64,000 nucleotides of DNA, from positions 62,001 to 126,000 of the forward strand of contig NZ_JAPPSQ010000005.1 of assembly GCF_026652115.1 (NCBI RefSeq), read 5' to 3'. Below are positions 17,931-27,843 of the stretch, piece by piece (positions within the stretch are counted from its first letter, which is position 1; each line of letters starts with the position of its first letter). Origin of the DNA: Algoriphagus sp. PAP.12 (GTDB taxonomy: Bacteria; Bacteroidota; Bacteroidia; Cytophagales; Cyclobacteriaceae). Position numbers and translations under genes: made by a program. Below the pieces are notes generated by a model. The model was not told where the DNA came from, searched no databases, and was given only the letters and a program-made list of their open reading frames with translations.

Positions 17931-17960
17931 AAAACGCCACCTATGCCCAAGTGGCGTTTT
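17931..17960. terminator. Bidirectional rho-independent terminator
   Basis: AAAACGCCAC (17931-17940) and GTGGCGTTTT (17951-17960) with a 10-nt loop, flanked by further A and T runs. It separates the CxxCH lipoprotein gene (+) from the tandem sulfatase genes (-). Confidence 0.85.
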
Positions 17961-17992
17961 TTATGGTCTATCCTCCAAAAACTAAGATCTGA

Positions 17993-19690
17993 CTATTTTA
18001 CACCTTCCTCCACTTTTCTTCTTCGTTCAAAGATTTCCGCTTTGGTCTGTCTATGAACACCAAAGGCCCTATCATCTCCTCCTCTTTCCATATATCTTTG
18101 AATAAAACTGTCACTTAACTCCTGGCTATCCTGATATTTCTCTCTTAACCCATCAAGATGTTTATGAAGGTCAGCTCTGATTTCTGCATAGGCAGGATCA
18201 TCATAGACGTTTTTCAATTCCAATGGATCCTTTTTACGGTCGATTAACTCCCATTCATCCTCCACATAATAGTAATGAATCAATTTATAGTCCTGTGTGA
18301 TTATCGCATAATGTCTATTCACCATGTGCTCGGCAGGATATTCATAATAATGGTAATAAACAGCATCACGATCCCATTGATCTTCATGACCTGTCAAAAG
18401 TGGAACCATGCTTTCCCCTTGCATATCCGAAGGAGCTTCGATCCCAGCCGCATCTAGGAAGGTTTGTGCAAAATCCAGATTTTGAACCAAGGCATCAGAC
18501 CTGGTTCCCGGCTTTACTTTTCCTGGCCAAGCTACCAACAAAGGAGTTTTGAAGGATTCATCATATACAAAGCGCTTGTCAAACCAACCATGCTCACCCA
18601 AGTAGAATCCCTGGTCAGAAGTGTAGACAATGATGGTATTGTCCATCATATCGTTAGCTTCCAAATAATCCAACAAACGTCCCACATTCTCATCAACCGA
18701 AGCGATCGTCCCTAGGTAATCCTGCATGTAGCGATTGTATTTCCAGCTCATGATTTCCTCATCAGTCATGGAAGGATACGTTTTTTTTAGATCTTCTTCA
18801 ATTTTGCTATAAGCCTTGTCAAAATTGGCTTTTTGCTCTGGATTCATTCGAGCGGTATAATTTTCATACCTTCTTTTATCTCCTCCGATTTCTGGTAGAC
18901 CAATTTCATCCATAACCGCAGGAGAAATCTTATGATCACCTCCCCAGCTCATATGATCGAAGATATTCATCTCCGCTTCACCGGCTGCTTTGGTCCTACC
19001 GGAATAGTCATCAAATAACGTCGCCGGCTGAGAAAATGTCTTATTGGTATACTCATCCATATGTCTCTCTGCCATTAACCAAGCACGGTGAGGTGCCTTA
19101 TGCAAATACATCAGCATAAAAGGCTCCTCTGGATTTCTTTCGTTACTCAACCAATCAAGAGTCATATCGGTAATGATATCTGTCACATACCCTTCCACCT
19201 TGATTTCGCCTTCATTTTTGGTAATGAAATCAGGATTATAATAAGATCCCTGACCAGGTAATATCTTAAACTGATCAAATCCTTTTGGATTGTTTCCAAA
19301 GTGCAATTTTCCAAACATGGCTGTTTGATACCCTGCATCTTGGAATAGCTGAGGGAATGTCACATTAGTTGTATCAAATGGAAAAAGATTATCGATTTTT
19401 CCATTCATGTGTGAATGCTTCCCTGTCAAAATCGTCGCACGACTGGGAGCGCAAATGGAATTGGTTACACTGGCTTGGGTAAATAACATTCCCATTTCAG
19501 CAATCCGATCGATATTCGGTGTTTCTATCAAGGTATTATCATAAGCTGAAATTGCCTGATAGGCATGATCATCAGACATGATAAAGATGATATTGGGCCT
19601 TCCCTCGGCCTTTTCTTCAGCCTTTTGTCCACAGGAAAAGACCGAAATCAAAGCCAGACCCCCAAACAAAAAAGATGTGTATTTATTCAT
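17993..19690 (-). CDS. Type I sulfatase lipoprotein, tandem copy A
   Basis: Formylglycine-dependent sulfatase that desulfates a glycan, anchored outside the cytoplasm. The open frame extends to 19855, but the ATG at 19690 is preferred because it starts a lipoprotein signal (LISVFSC, Cys20). The alkaline-phosphatase fold has metal ligands in MSDDH, and the maturation motif is CAPSR at 80-84 (Cys80 becomes formylglycine). GKLHFG and YTSDQGFYLGEHGW supply further active-site residues, and a DUF4976-like C-terminus follows. Length is 565 aa. It lies 25 bp downstream of a closely similar paralog. It requires an anaerobic-type or other formylglycine-generating enzyme that is not in the window. Confidence 0.92.
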   Translation of the reverse strand: MNKYTSFLFGGLALISVFSCGQKAEEKAEGRPNIIFIMSDDHAYQAISAYDNTLIETPNIDRIAEMGMLFTQASVTNSICAPSRATILTGKHSHMNGKIDNLFPFDTTNVTFPQLFQDAGYQTAMFGKLHFGNNPKGFDQFKILPGQGSYYNPDFITKNEGEIKVEGYVTDIITDMTLDWLSNERNPEEPFMLMYLHKAPHRAWLMAERHMDEYTNKTFSQPATLFDDYSGRTKAAGEAEMNIFDHMSWGGDHKISPAVMDEIGLPEIGGDKRRYENYTARMNPEQKANFDKAYSKIEEDLKKTYPSMTDEEIMSWKYNRYMQDYLGTIASVDENVGRLLDYLEANDMMDNTIIVYTSDQGFYLGEHGWFDKRFVYDESFKTPLLVAWPGKVKPGTRSDALVQNLDFAQTFLDAAGIEAPSDMQGESMVPLLTGHEDQWDRDAVYYHYYEYPAEHMVNRHYAIITQDYKLIHYYYVEDEWELIDRKKDPLELKNVYDDPAYAEIRADLHKHLDGLREKYQDSQELSDSFIQRYMERGGDDRAFGVHRQTKAEIFERRRKVEEGVK

Positions 19691-19715
19691 AGTAGTTTTT
19701 AAAAATGAATGCATG

Positions 19716-21407
19716 TTATTGATTGGAAAGCTCTCTGCCCTCAAAGATTTTATCCAATAATTCCTTGTTTTTACCTCCTGCGTAGGAATTGTTTTCCTGC
19801 AAATAATCCAGGTATTCATTGAGGTATTTTTGAGAGATCTCGGAGTTGTCTCCATACTTTTCTCTCAACCCATCCAGCTTTTTGTGCAATTCTGCCTGAA
19901 CTTCCGCATAAGCAGGATCATCATAGACATTTTTCAACTCCATTGGATCGTTGATTCGGTCAATCAACTCCCACTCATCGGCATCAAAGTAATAGTGAAC
20001 CAACTTGTATTCCTTGGTCACAATCGCATAGTGTCGCTTTACCATATGCACAGAAGGATACTCGTAGTAATGGTAATAAACTGCATCTCGAGTCCATTCT
20101 CCCTCTCCTGTCAATAGCGGAAGAAGGCTCTCTCCTTGCATATCGCTTGGAGCGTCAATCCCTGCTGCTGCTAAGAAAGTCTGAGCAAAATCCAGATTTT
20201 GAACCATCTCATCTGTTTTGCTCCCTGCTTTTACTTTACCAGGCCAGGCTACTAGTAATGGAGTTTTGAATGACTCATCGTAAATAAATCGCTTGTCAAA
20301 CCAGCCATGCTCTCCTAGGTAAAATCCTTGGTCGGAAGTGTAAACAATGATCGTATTTTCCATCAAGTCGTTCGCTTCCAAATAATCCAAAACACGTCCA
20401 ACGTTTTCATCAACTGCTTTGATGGTTCCCAAATAATCCTGCATATAGCGCTGGTATCTCCATTTCATCTTGTCCTCTTCGGTCATGTTGGGATATGCCT
20501 TCTTGAATTCTTCAATCATCTTATTGTAGGATTCATCCCAAACGGCTCTCTGTTCTGGATTCATGCGTCCAACTTCCCCTTCGAAGGCAGCCTTATCCCA
20601 ACCAGAAGTAGGCTCAATACCCAATTCATCCATCACTGCAGGTGGAATCTTGGAATCTCCTCCCCAGTGCATATCCTTCAGCAAATTCATCTCAGCTTCA
20701 TGTGCAGCACGACCTCTTCCGGAATAGTCATCAAATAAAGTAGGAGGCTCAGGAAAAGTCCTCTGCGTAAACTCAGCCACATGTCTTCCTGCTGGAAGCC
20801 ATTCTCTATGAGGAGCTTTATGCAGGTAGAAAAGCAAAAAAGGATCTTCCTTCTTTCTTTCATTTTCCAGCCAATTCAACGTCATGTCCGTGATGATGTC
20901 AGTCACATAACCTTCAACCTGAATATTTCCTTCGTCTTTGGTAATGAAATCCGGATTGTAATATTTACCCTGACCCGGAAGGATTTTAAATTGATCAAAA
21001 CCTTTTGGATTGTTTCCAAAGTGAAGCTTTCCAAACATAGCAGTTTGATAGCCTGCATCTTGGAACAATTGAGGAAAAGTCACATTCGTCGTATCAAAAG
21101 GAAAATGATTATCAACTTTACCATTAATGTGAGAGTGCTTTCCTGTCAAAATAGTCGCTCTAGAAGGGGCACAAATGGAATTGGTTACAGAGGCATTGGT
21201 GAAAAGCATCCCCAATTCTGCGATTCGATCAATATTGGGAGTTTCGATCAGTTTGTCACTGTATGCAGAAATCGCCTGATACGCGTGGTCATCAGACATA
21301 ATAAAAACAATATTGGGTCTGGAATTTTCTTTTTCTTCCACCTTTTCCTGGCAAGAAAATAGCCCTGTTATCATCACAGAGGCTACAAACAGGATAGATT
21401 TGTTCAT
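19716..21407 (-). CDS. Type I sulfatase lipoprotein, tandem copy B
   Basis: Paralog of the downstream sulfatase and first gene of the pair. The ATG at 21407 starts a lipoprotein signal (ITGLFSC, Cys19); the longer frame to 21440 adds only 11 unlikely residues. The core is nearly the same as copy A: MSDDHAYQAISAY, the CAPSR formylglycine motif with Cys79, GKLHFGNNPKGFDQFKILPG (the same 20 residues in both copies), and YTSDQGFYLGEHGWFDKRF. The two differ mostly around residues 240-300 and in the last 60 residues, where copy B ends in a distinct tail (GRELSNQ). Length is 563 aa. It is divergent from the iduronate-type sulfatase gene, so one promoter region may serve both directions. Confidence 0.92.
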   Translation of the reverse strand: MNKSILFVASVMITGLFSCQEKVEEKENSRPNIVFIMSDDHAYQAISAYSDKLIETPNIDRIAELGMLFTNASVTNSICAPSRATILTGKHSHINGKVDNHFPFDTTNVTFPQLFQDAGYQTAMFGKLHFGNNPKGFDQFKILPGQGKYYNPDFITKDEGNIQVEGYVTDIITDMTLNWLENERKKEDPFLLFYLHKAPHREWLPAGRHVAEFTQRTFPEPPTLFDDYSGRGRAAHEAEMNLLKDMHWGGDSKIPPAVMDELGIEPTSGWDKAAFEGEVGRMNPEQRAVWDESYNKMIEEFKKAYPNMTEEDKMKWRYQRYMQDYLGTIKAVDENVGRVLDYLEANDLMENTIIVYTSDQGFYLGEHGWFDKRFIYDESFKTPLLVAWPGKVKAGSKTDEMVQNLDFAQTFLAAAGIDAPSDMQGESLLPLLTGEGEWTRDAVYYHYYEYPSVHMVKRHYAIVTKEYKLVHYYFDADEWELIDRINDPMELKNVYDDPAYAEVQAELHKKLDGLREKYGDNSEISQKYLNEYLDYLQENNSYAGGKNKELLDKIFEGRELSNQ

Positions 21408-21545
21408 AGGGTTTCGGGTTGATTTATAGGACCATTGCAAATTGAAAGCGACAAAGTATTTGTACCTTCAGTTGCTCTGGTTGAAATGAATAAGCAAAGT
21501 AAAAAAATTCTCTCGCTTTATTTAGTCCAAAAGCCCTATAATTGA

Positions 21546-21553
21546 TAGATTTG
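21546..21553 (+). promoter_or_regulatory. Candidate Bacteroidota -7 promoter box
   Basis: TAGATTTG matches the TAnnTTTG consensus. A weak -33-like TTTAG lies about 20 bp upstream, and the box is 60 bp before the ATG of the sulfatase at 21613. Confidence 0.35.
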
Positions 21554-21612
21554 AAAATATTAAAAGATCCCTTCTTCGATCTTTACAAAGCCCTGAATAA
21601 AATACCCTATAA

Positions 21613-23049
21613 ATGAAATACCGGATTCCCTTTCTTTTTTTAGTTCTTTTCTCATTCAACAGCTTTGCTCAGGAAAAAAAGCCCAATGTACTTTTCATCA
21701 TTTCAGATGATCTGACGACAACCGCTTTGGGTGCTTATGGCAATGAACTGGCACACACCCCTAACATCGACAAGCTAGCCAGCGAAGGTGTCGTTTTCAA
21801 CAGAGCCTATACTCAATATCCAGTTTGTGGTCCGTCCAGAGCTTCATTTATGTTTGGCTATTATCCCAATGCCACTGAAACCTATGGCTATGTTAGTGGT
21901 CGGGAAAATGTGGGTCCCGATAAAGTTTCCATGTCCCAGCATTTTAAAAACAATGGCTATTACACCGCACGAGTGAGCAAAATATATCATATGGGTGTGC
22001 CAGGAGATATTGAGAAAGGTTCGGATGGACAAGATGATCCTGCATCCTGGACAGAGAAATTCAATTCTCAGGGACCGGAATGGACCGCTCCAGGTAAAGC
22101 TGAACTGGTACAAAATAATCCAGATGGAAGCATCGAAAGAAAAGGCGGAAATGTCATGACCATTGTAGAAGCTGATGGAGATGATTTGGTCCATTCCGAT
22201 GGAAAAACAGCAAAAAAAGCCGTAGAACTGATCAAAGCGCATAAAGAAAAGCCATTTTTTCTAGCAATAGGATTGGTGAGACCTCACGTCCCATTTGTTG
22301 CCCCTGCCAATTACTTTAGCCCTTTCCCTTGGGAAGGAATCGTCCCTCCTCCAGTAGTGAAAGATGATTGGAGTGATATTCCAGAGAAAGGAATAAACTA
22401 TGTGACTACCGTGAACGGGGAGATGAATTATGTACACAAGCAAAAGGCGATTGCTGCCTATTATGCTTCTGTCTCTTACATGGATGCTCAGGTTGGCAAG
22501 ATCCTTCAAACCCTTCATGAGGAAGGTTTAGATGACAACACCATTATTGTCTTCACCTCAGATCATGGCTTTCATTTGGGAGAACATGATTTCTGGATGA
22601 AAGTAAGTTTGCATGAGGAATCTGTCCAAGTCCCTTTGATAGTCAAAGCTCCAGGGTTGGCCCCAGTGAGAAGCAATTCTTTTGCGGAGCTTCTGGATCT
22701 TTATCCTACCCTTGCGGAAATGGCCGGACTTCCTGAGCAAAGTACCTTGCAGGGAAAAAGCTTGGTTCCGGTATTTGAAAACCCAGACCATGAAGTCAGA
22801 AATTATGCATTCTCTGTCACTCAAGGCGGAAATACCTTTTTGATAAGAACGGATCGATGGGCTTATATCCAATACAATGAAGATGGATCTGCCGGGACGG
22901 AATTATTCGACATGGAACAAGATCCAAAACAATACACCAATCTGGTAGATAACCCTCATTTCAAACCTATTGTGGATGAAATGAAGGAGATTTTGAAGGC
23001 CAAACTCGAAGAAGTAAGGCAAAATGACTTGGGGAGAACCTACAATTGA
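21613..23049 (+). CDS. Sulfatase, iduronate-2-sulfatase-like
   Basis: Secreted type I sulfatase of 478 aa. A signal peptide ends near FNSFAQ-E (residue 20). Metal ligands lie in SDDLTTTALGAYGN, the formylglycine motif is CGPSR with Cys72, and VRPHVPFVAP and TSDHGFHLGEHDFWMK follow the pattern of iduronate-2-sulfatase-type enzymes, which act on 2-O-sulfated uronic or related sugars. The name rests on pattern only, and a fucose- or galactose-sulfate substrate is equally possible in this locus. It is 28 bp upstream of the propeller glycosidase gene and probably co-transcribed with it. Confidence 0.9.
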   Translation: MKYRIPFLFLVLFSFNSFAQEKKPNVLFIISDDLTTTALGAYGNELAHTPNIDKLASEGVVFNRAYTQYPVCGPSRASFMFGYYPNATETYGYVSGRENVGPDKVSMSQHFKNNGYYTARVSKIYHMGVPGDIEKGSDGQDDPASWTEKFNSQGPEWTAPGKAELVQNNPDGSIERKGGNVMTIVEADGDDLVHSDGKTAKKAVELIKAHKEKPFFLAIGLVRPHVPFVAPANYFSPFPWEGIVPPPVVKDDWSDIPEKGINYVTTVNGEMNYVHKQKAIAAYYASVSYMDAQVGKILQTLHEEGLDDNTIIVFTSDHGFHLGEHDFWMKVSLHEESVQVPLIVKAPGLAPVRSNSFAELLDLYPTLAEMAGLPEQSTLQGKSLVPVFENPDHEVRNYAFSVTQGGNTFLIRTDRWAYIQYNEDGSAGTELFDMEQDPKQYTNLVDNPHFKPIVDEMKEILKAKLEEVRQNDLGRTYN

Positions 23050-23077
23050 TTTTAGAATAGATTACAAAAATCCTGAA

Positions 23078-24283
23078 ATGATTCAACGCTTAATTATAAT
23101 GGCATTTTTCCTAATATCAGGTTATGCCAGAGCTCAATTTCAAGTCAAATCACTTCCGATTCAGGCAGAAATAGTACAAGAAGATGAAAGTTCATTTTTG
23201 GATGGACCATCGATTTTGAAGCTAAAGGACTACTTCGTCTGGGGCGGATCTGTCGTCAAAGGAAATGATAATAAATATCACATGATTTTTGCATTATGGG
23301 AAAGCGGCCCCGGAACTGACAAATTCACTAATTCCTGGGTTTTGGAGGGAAAAATCGGCTATGCAGTTTCAGACTTTCCAGATCGAGAGTTTGAATTCAA
23401 AAAGATCATTCTTAAAGGAACAAGATACGACGGAGATACCAGTTCTTGGGATGCTCAAATGGTCCACAATCCTCATCTCAAGGAATTCAATGGAAAATAC
23501 TACCTGTACTATATCGGAGGAAAAGACCATGGACAAGCAGCTGCACCTGAGTTGGACAAGCGGTCCCGAGTACAACAGTCTCAACAAATAGGAGGCTTTG
23601 AATTTGATTCTTTCGAGGACCTATTGGCTGGAAATTTTCAAAGAATCAATGATCCGCTTTTATCGCCAAGAACTCGAGTAAAGTCTACCAATGTCCTCTT
23701 CCCTTCTCCAGACGGAACCAAACCAAAACCTGACAATCTTATCGTGGTCAATCCTTCCGTGACCTATAACCCTCACACCAAAGAATACATGCTTTTCTTT
23801 AAAGGAAACATCTACGAACCCTATTGGAAAGGGGTTCATGGTGTGGCGACCGGCCCCACTCCGCTTGGCCCTTTTACTCCAAGGGATGAAACAATTTTCG
23901 ATGTAAAAATGCCCGACGGAAGTATGGCAAGCACAGAAGATCCATACGTTTGGTACTCTAGCAAATACGATAGCTTTTTTGCGATTGTCAAGGATTTCAC
24001 CGGAGCAGTTGGCGGAGTAGAGAAAGCCTTGGCACTATTGAATTCAAAGAATGGCATCGAGTGGACTCCATCAGATATCCCACTTTTTTTGAAACGGGAA
24101 GTTCAACTGAAAAATGGTCAAATCCTGCCCATGGATCGGATGGAAAGACCACAACTTTTACTTTCTCAAGATGGAATTCCACAAGTTCTCTATTCTGCAG
24201 GCGCTATTGATAATGTAAATCCCAAAAATGACGGGAGTTCATTTAATATGCAGATTCCTCTCAAGGTAGAAGAACACAACTAA
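23078..24283 (+). CDS. Secreted five-bladed-propeller glycoside hydrolase-like protein (GH43/GH117 superfamily type)
   Basis: A 401-aa exported protein. The ATG at 23078 is chosen over the upstream frame start (23024, inside the sulfatase gene) because it begins a signal peptide (FFLISGYARAQ, cut near residue 20). Repeating blade motifs are visible: YFVWGGSVVKGNDNKYHMIF, WDAQMVHNPHLKEFNGKYYL, VVNPSVTYNPHTKEYMLFFK and MASTEDPYVWYSSKYDSFF. The acidic residues spaced through these blades are as in GH43/GH117-type enzymes. The exact family and substrate are not recognisable to me. Its position directly after a sulfatase suggests action on desulfated oligosaccharides. Confidence 0.75.
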   Translation: MIQRLIIMAFFLISGYARAQFQVKSLPIQAEIVQEDESSFLDGPSILKLKDYFVWGGSVVKGNDNKYHMIFALWESGPGTDKFTNSWVLEGKIGYAVSDFPDREFEFKKIILKGTRYDGDTSSWDAQMVHNPHLKEFNGKYYLYYIGGKDHGQAAAPELDKRSRVQQSQQIGGFEFDSFEDLLAGNFQRINDPLLSPRTRVKSTNVLFPSPDGTKPKPDNLIVVNPSVTYNPHTKEYMLFFKGNIYEPYWKGVHGVATGPTPLGPFTPRDETIFDVKMPDGSMASTEDPYVWYSSKYDSFFAIVKDFTGAVGGVEKALALLNSKNGIEWTPSDIPLFLKREVQLKNGQILPMDRMERPQLLLSQDGIPQVLYSAGAIDNVNPKNDGSSFNMQIPLKVEEHN

Positions 24284-24402
24284 TTACTTATTTTTTAAAT
24301 AATATATAATTAAGAGTATCAATCACTTAGTTAATTAAGCTTTCTTGCCTATCGTGGCTAAATTTTGAGTGTAGGCCATCATTCATCTTTCAATCTCCGC
24401 AT

Positions 24403-24410
24403 TATATTTG
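24403..24410 (+). promoter_or_regulatory. Candidate -7 promoter box for the first TetR gene
   Basis: TATATTTG fits TAnnTTTG and lies 39 bp before the ATG at 24450. No good -33 TTTG is present at the expected distance, so support is limited. Confidence 0.35.
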
Positions 24411-24449
24411 TATATACACGATTTGAAAAATACCAATACACTCTAGATA

Positions 24450-25097
24450 ATGACTAAATCACCTGGGATTAAAACGAAAGAAAAGATACGTGAAGAGGCA
24501 ATCAAACAATTTAATGAGTTTGGAATCCAAAATATTACGAGCAGACATATAGCATTGGGAATTGGGATCAGCTACGGTAATCTCAACTATCACTACAAGA
24601 CAAAAGAGGAATTGATTTTGGCCATTTATCAAGAAATGAGATCCGAAATGAATTCTTCCTATGTTGAAAATACCTCTGGGGACAGTTCATTGGAGCATTA
24701 TCACCGACTATTGATCTTTTTGGAGGAGTTTCAATACCGGTTCAAATTCATCAGCTTAGACATTTTGGAAATTTCCAGATGTTATCCATCAGTCAATGAA
24801 ATAATCCAATCAACACTTGAGGATAGAAAGAAGACTTCTTTGGCCAATTTGAAAAAATTGATTGATGAAGGATTTTTAAATCCCATGGATCTCGAAGATC
24901 TAGCGCGTGTAGAACATGCCATTCGTATGATGGTTTCATTTTGGCTTTCTCAAAGGGAAGTGTTGACCACTTATAATTACAGAAATAGAGGTGACATGAT
25001 TAAATCAATTTACACTATTCTAAAACCCATGATGACGGCTTCTGGGAAAGACGAATTGGCTAGAGTTATTGAACTACACCCATTTTTGGAATCTTGA
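24450..25097 (+). CDS. TetR/AcrR-family transcriptional regulator (paralog 1)
   Basis: A 215-aa one-component regulator. Residues about 8-55 form the TetR helix-turn-helix: EEAIKQFNEFGIQNITSRHI, then GIGISYGNLNYHYKTKEELI as recognition helix and the start of helix 4. The C-terminal ligand-binding domain is helical and aromatic-rich, with SFWLSQREV near residue 170, shared with the second TetR gene at 28250. It lies between the propeller glycosidase and GH95 genes. It has its own terminator, so it is likely a single-gene transcript that controls neighbouring catabolic genes in response to a small ligand. The ligand is unknown. Confidence 0.88.
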   Translation: MTKSPGIKTKEKIREEAIKQFNEFGIQNITSRHIALGIGISYGNLNYHYKTKEELILAIYQEMRSEMNSSYVENTSGDSSLEHYHRLLIFLEEFQYRFKFISLDILEISRCYPSVNEIIQSTLEDRKKTSLANLKKLIDEGFLNPMDLEDLARVEHAIRMMVSFWLSQREVLTTYNYRNRGDMIKSIYTILKPMMTASGKDELARVIELHPFLES

Positions 25098-25127
25098 ATT
25101 GAAAAGACATAAAAAATCATCTAAATA

Positions 25128-25149
25128 AAATAGGGCTTTCGCTCTATTT
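25128..25149 (+). terminator. Rho-independent terminator after TetR paralog 1
   Basis: AAATAGGGC (25128-25136) pairs with GCTCTATTT (25141-25149) with one G-U wobble and a TTTC loop, followed by an A/T-rich tail. It lies 30 bp after the TetR stop. Confidence 0.7.
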
Positions 25150-25178
25150 ATTTATTCAGAACGAACCGGGTTTTATAT

Positions 25179-25208
25179 ATTGGGTTGAGAAACGAAATTC
25201 AACCCAAT
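25179..25208. promoter_or_regulatory. Perfect 10-bp inverted repeat overlapping the GH95 start codon
   Basis: ATTGGGTTGA (25179-25188) and TCAACCCAAT (25199-25208) are exact reverse complements separated by 10 nt. The right arm includes the first two bases of the ATG at 25207. It could be a regulator operator or an RNA hairpin that hides the start codon. Confidence 0.65.
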
Positions 25209-27843
25209 GAAACCTATTTCACCTACTTCCTTCTTACAATATATTTTTGGCTGTTTTTTACTCTTTTGCTTTAGCCAACAAAGTCTAGGATATCAATCAA
25301 TCACTTTTTCAAAAGAAGAACTCGATCAAAAAATCTGGTACGAAAAACCTGCAAAAGCCTGGACAGAAGCCATTCCAATTGGCAACGGCTACATGGGAGG
25401 AATGGTATTCGGAGGAGTCGAACAGGACAGAATCCAACTGAATGAAGGAACACTCTATTCTGGTGACCCTGACTACACATTCAAAAATATTTCAGTTCGA
25501 AAAACTTACCCTGAAGTCAAGGCACTTCTGGATGAAGGCAAATACAAGGAGGCTCAAGAATTCATTCAGAAAAACTGGCTGGGTAGAGCACAGGAATGCT
25601 TTCAGCCTATGGGTGACATTTGGATGGATTTTGATCATCAAGGCGAGGTCAAGAACTATGAAAGAAGTCTAGATCTGGAAAACTCTACGGTAAATGTCAA
25701 CTATCAAATAGATGGTGTGACCTATACACGAGAATATTTCGCCTCCTATCCTGATCACCTTATTGCAGTAAAAATTTCAGCTGATCAACCTGGCAAAATC
25801 AACCTAAACCTACATCTCTCTACTCCTCACAAACCGACAGAGAAGGTTTTTGAAGATAAAACCCAATTGGTTCTTCAGGGAAAAGCTCCTGGAATCGCTT
25901 TGAGAAGAAGCTTTGATCAGGTGATCTCAGCTGGTGATCAGTACAAATACCCAGAATTATTTGAGAAGGATGGTTCCTTAAAACCAAATGCACAAAATAT
26001 CCTTTATGATGAAGATGTTTTTGGTTTGGGAATGGCTTTCGACACAAGGGTAATGACTCGACATCAAGGCGGAAATGTAAAATTTAATGAGACTTCCATT
26101 TCAGTCTCCGACGCGGATGAGGTCGTTTTTCTGATTACTTCTGCTACCAGTTACAATGGATTTGATAAATCTCCAGCATTTGAAGGAATCGATGAAGTAG
26201 CTAAAGCAAAGGAGATTTTGGAAAGTATAAAATCCAAAAGCTACGAGGACCTTTATCAATCCCATATTGAAGATTACCAGAATCTATATAAGCGAGTTCA
26301 GTTTTCACTGGACAAAAAGACCAAGCAATCTGACCTTCCAACGGACCAGCGACTTTTATTTTTTGAAAATGGCAAAGACCCATCTTTAGTAAGTCTCTAT
26401 TTTCAATTTGGACGCTATTTAATGATTTCGGGGTCTAGACCTGGTGGCCAGCCGTTGAACCTTCAGGGAATCTGGAATGCGGAAGTGATCCCGCCTTGGG
26501 CCAGTGCCTATACCATGAATATCAATTTGGAGATGAATTATTGGCCTGCGGAATTGACCAATCTTTCAGAATGCCATGAACCCTTATTTCAAGCGATCAA
26601 AGAATTGGCAGTCAATGGTGAAAAAACTGCCCAAAACATGTTTGGAAGTCCTGGTTGGACAGGAAATCACAACATGTCGATCTGGAGACAGGCGGAGCCA
26701 GTGGATTTATGCGCTTGTTCATTTTGGCCCATGGTATCAGGCTGGCTGATGAGCCATATGTGGGAAAGATATCTTTTCTCAGGAGATGAAGATTTCCTAC
26801 AACACGAGATTTACCCACTTTTGGAAGGATCTGTCCAGTTTTACAATGATTGGATGATACAGAATGAAAATGGCTACTGGGTAACACCAGTCGGACATAG
26901 TCCAGAAAATCAATTTCTATATGATGACAATCTAGCCTCCACACAAAGCCCTGGCCCCACGATGGATATGGCCTTGATTAGAGAGTCATTTACCAGATTT
27001 TTGGAAGCCTCAGAGCTCTTGGGAGTCCAAAATAGTTTTACTTCTGAAATCAAGGAAAAGCTTCCAATGCTTCTTCCCTTTCAGATTGGAAAATATGGTC
27101 AGCTGCAGGAGTGGCAATTTGATTTTGAAGAAAAAGAACCTGCACACAGACACATTTCTCATTTGTATGGTTTTCATCCAGGTAATCAAATCACCGATAC
27201 TTTCAGTCCTGAATTGGTAAAGTCTGTTGAAAAATCAATGATCCGAAGGGGTGACGAGGCCACAGGCTGGTCCATGGGATGGAAAGTCAATGTTTGGGCT
27301 CGGCTTAAAAATGGGGATAAAGCATTAGCTCTTTTAACCAACTTACTTAGACTAGTTGAGTCCGAGGGGACACAAAAAAGCGGAAGCTATACCAATTTAT
27401 TCGATGCCCATCCACCATTCCAAATAGACGGGAATTTTGGAGCAACCGCCGGTATAGCTGAAATGCTGATCCAAAGTCACGATGGCGCAATTGAAATATT
27501 ACCAGCACTACCTACGGATTGGAAATTTGGAAAAATCTCTGGGTTGAAAGCAAGAGGAGGTTTTGAAGTTAGTTTGCAATGGAAATCAAATGTCCTCAAA
27601 CAAGGAACAATTATCTCTATGAATGGTGGGATTTTACCTATCAGATCTAAGACTCCATTAAATTTCAATGGGATTATTGAATTCCTCGAAGAAGGTGATA
27701 ACATCTTTCTCCAACCTATTGATCCAGGTGAATTCCTAAACCATTCAAAAAATGAAGCTCCATTACCTGCTAAGGATGGGTACTTCATTTATAAAATCTT
27801 AACCAAGCCCGGTCAAGTAATCCAATTTGAAAAAAGCAAGTAA
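25207..27843 (+). CDS. GH95-family alpha-L-fucosidase/alpha-L-galactosidase, secreted
   Basis: An 878-aa inverting glycosidase acting on terminal alpha-L-fucose or alpha-L-galactose outside the cytoplasm. A signal peptide ends near SQQSLGYQ (about residue 30). The N-terminal beta-sandwich has [16 protein letters not shown] (55-70) and [12 protein letters not shown] (77-88). The central (alpha/alpha)6 barrel has NLQGIWNAE (418-426), [11 protein letters not shown] soon after, and [13 protein letters not shown] from His647. The region [12 protein letters not shown] before it carries the conserved acidic residues. A C-terminal beta domain includes [20 protein letters not shown]. It is preceded by an inverted repeat at its start codon and by a TetR gene, which suggests local repression. 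Confidence 0.94.
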   Translation: MKPISPTSFLQYIFGCFLLFCFSQQSLGYQSITFSKEELDQKIWYEKPAKAWTEAIPIGNGYMGGMVFGGVEQDRIQLNEGTLYSGDPDYTFKNISVRKTYPEVKALLDEGKYKEAQEFIQKNWLGRAQECFQPMGDIWMDFDHQGEVKNYERSLDLENSTVNVNYQIDGVTYTREYFASYPDHLIAVKISADQPGKINLNLHLSTPHKPTEKVFEDKTQLVLQGKAPGIALRRSFDQVISAGDQYKYPELFEKDGSLKPNAQNILYDEDVFGLGMAFDTRVMTRHQGGNVKFNETSISVSDADEVVFLITSATSYNGFDKSPAFEGIDEVAKAKEILESIKSKSYEDLYQSHIEDYQNLYKRVQFSLDKKTKQSDLPTDQRLLFFENGKDPSLVSLYFQFGRYLMISGSRPGGQPLNLQGIWNAEVIPPWASAYTMNINLEMNYWPAELTNLSECHEPLFQAIKELAVNGEKTAQNMFGSPGWTGNHNMSIWRQAEPVDLCACSFWPMVSGWLMSHMWERYLFSGDEDFLQHEIYPLLEGSVQFYNDWMIQNENGYWVTPVGHSPENQFLYDDNLASTQSPGPTMDMALIRESFTRFLEASELLGVQNSFTSEIKEKLPMLLPFQIGKYGQLQEWQFDFEEKEPAHRHISHLYGFHPGNQITDTFSPELVKSVEKSMIRRGDEATGWSMGWKVNVWARLKNGDKALALLTNLLRLVESEGTQKSGSYTNLFDAHPPFQIDGNFGATAGIAEMLIQSHDGAIEILPALPTDWKFGKISGLKARGGFEVSLQWKSNVLKQGTIISMNGGILPIRSKTPLNFNGIIEFLEEGDNIFLQPIDPGEFLNHSKNEAPLPAKDGYFIYKILTKPGQVIQFEKSK

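Noticed and set aside
17663-18056. Short plus-strand frames in the gap before the sulfatase pair
   Set aside because: They read through palindromic repeats and the end of the sulfatase gene; not real genes.
19691-19855. Extra 55 N-terminal residues of sulfatase copy A
   Set aside because: They overlap the end of copy B and precede a proper lipoprotein signal; the start at 19690 is better.
23024-23077. Longer N-terminus of the propeller glycosidase
   Set aside because: It would begin inside the upstream sulfatase gene and would put 18 extra residues before a good signal peptide.
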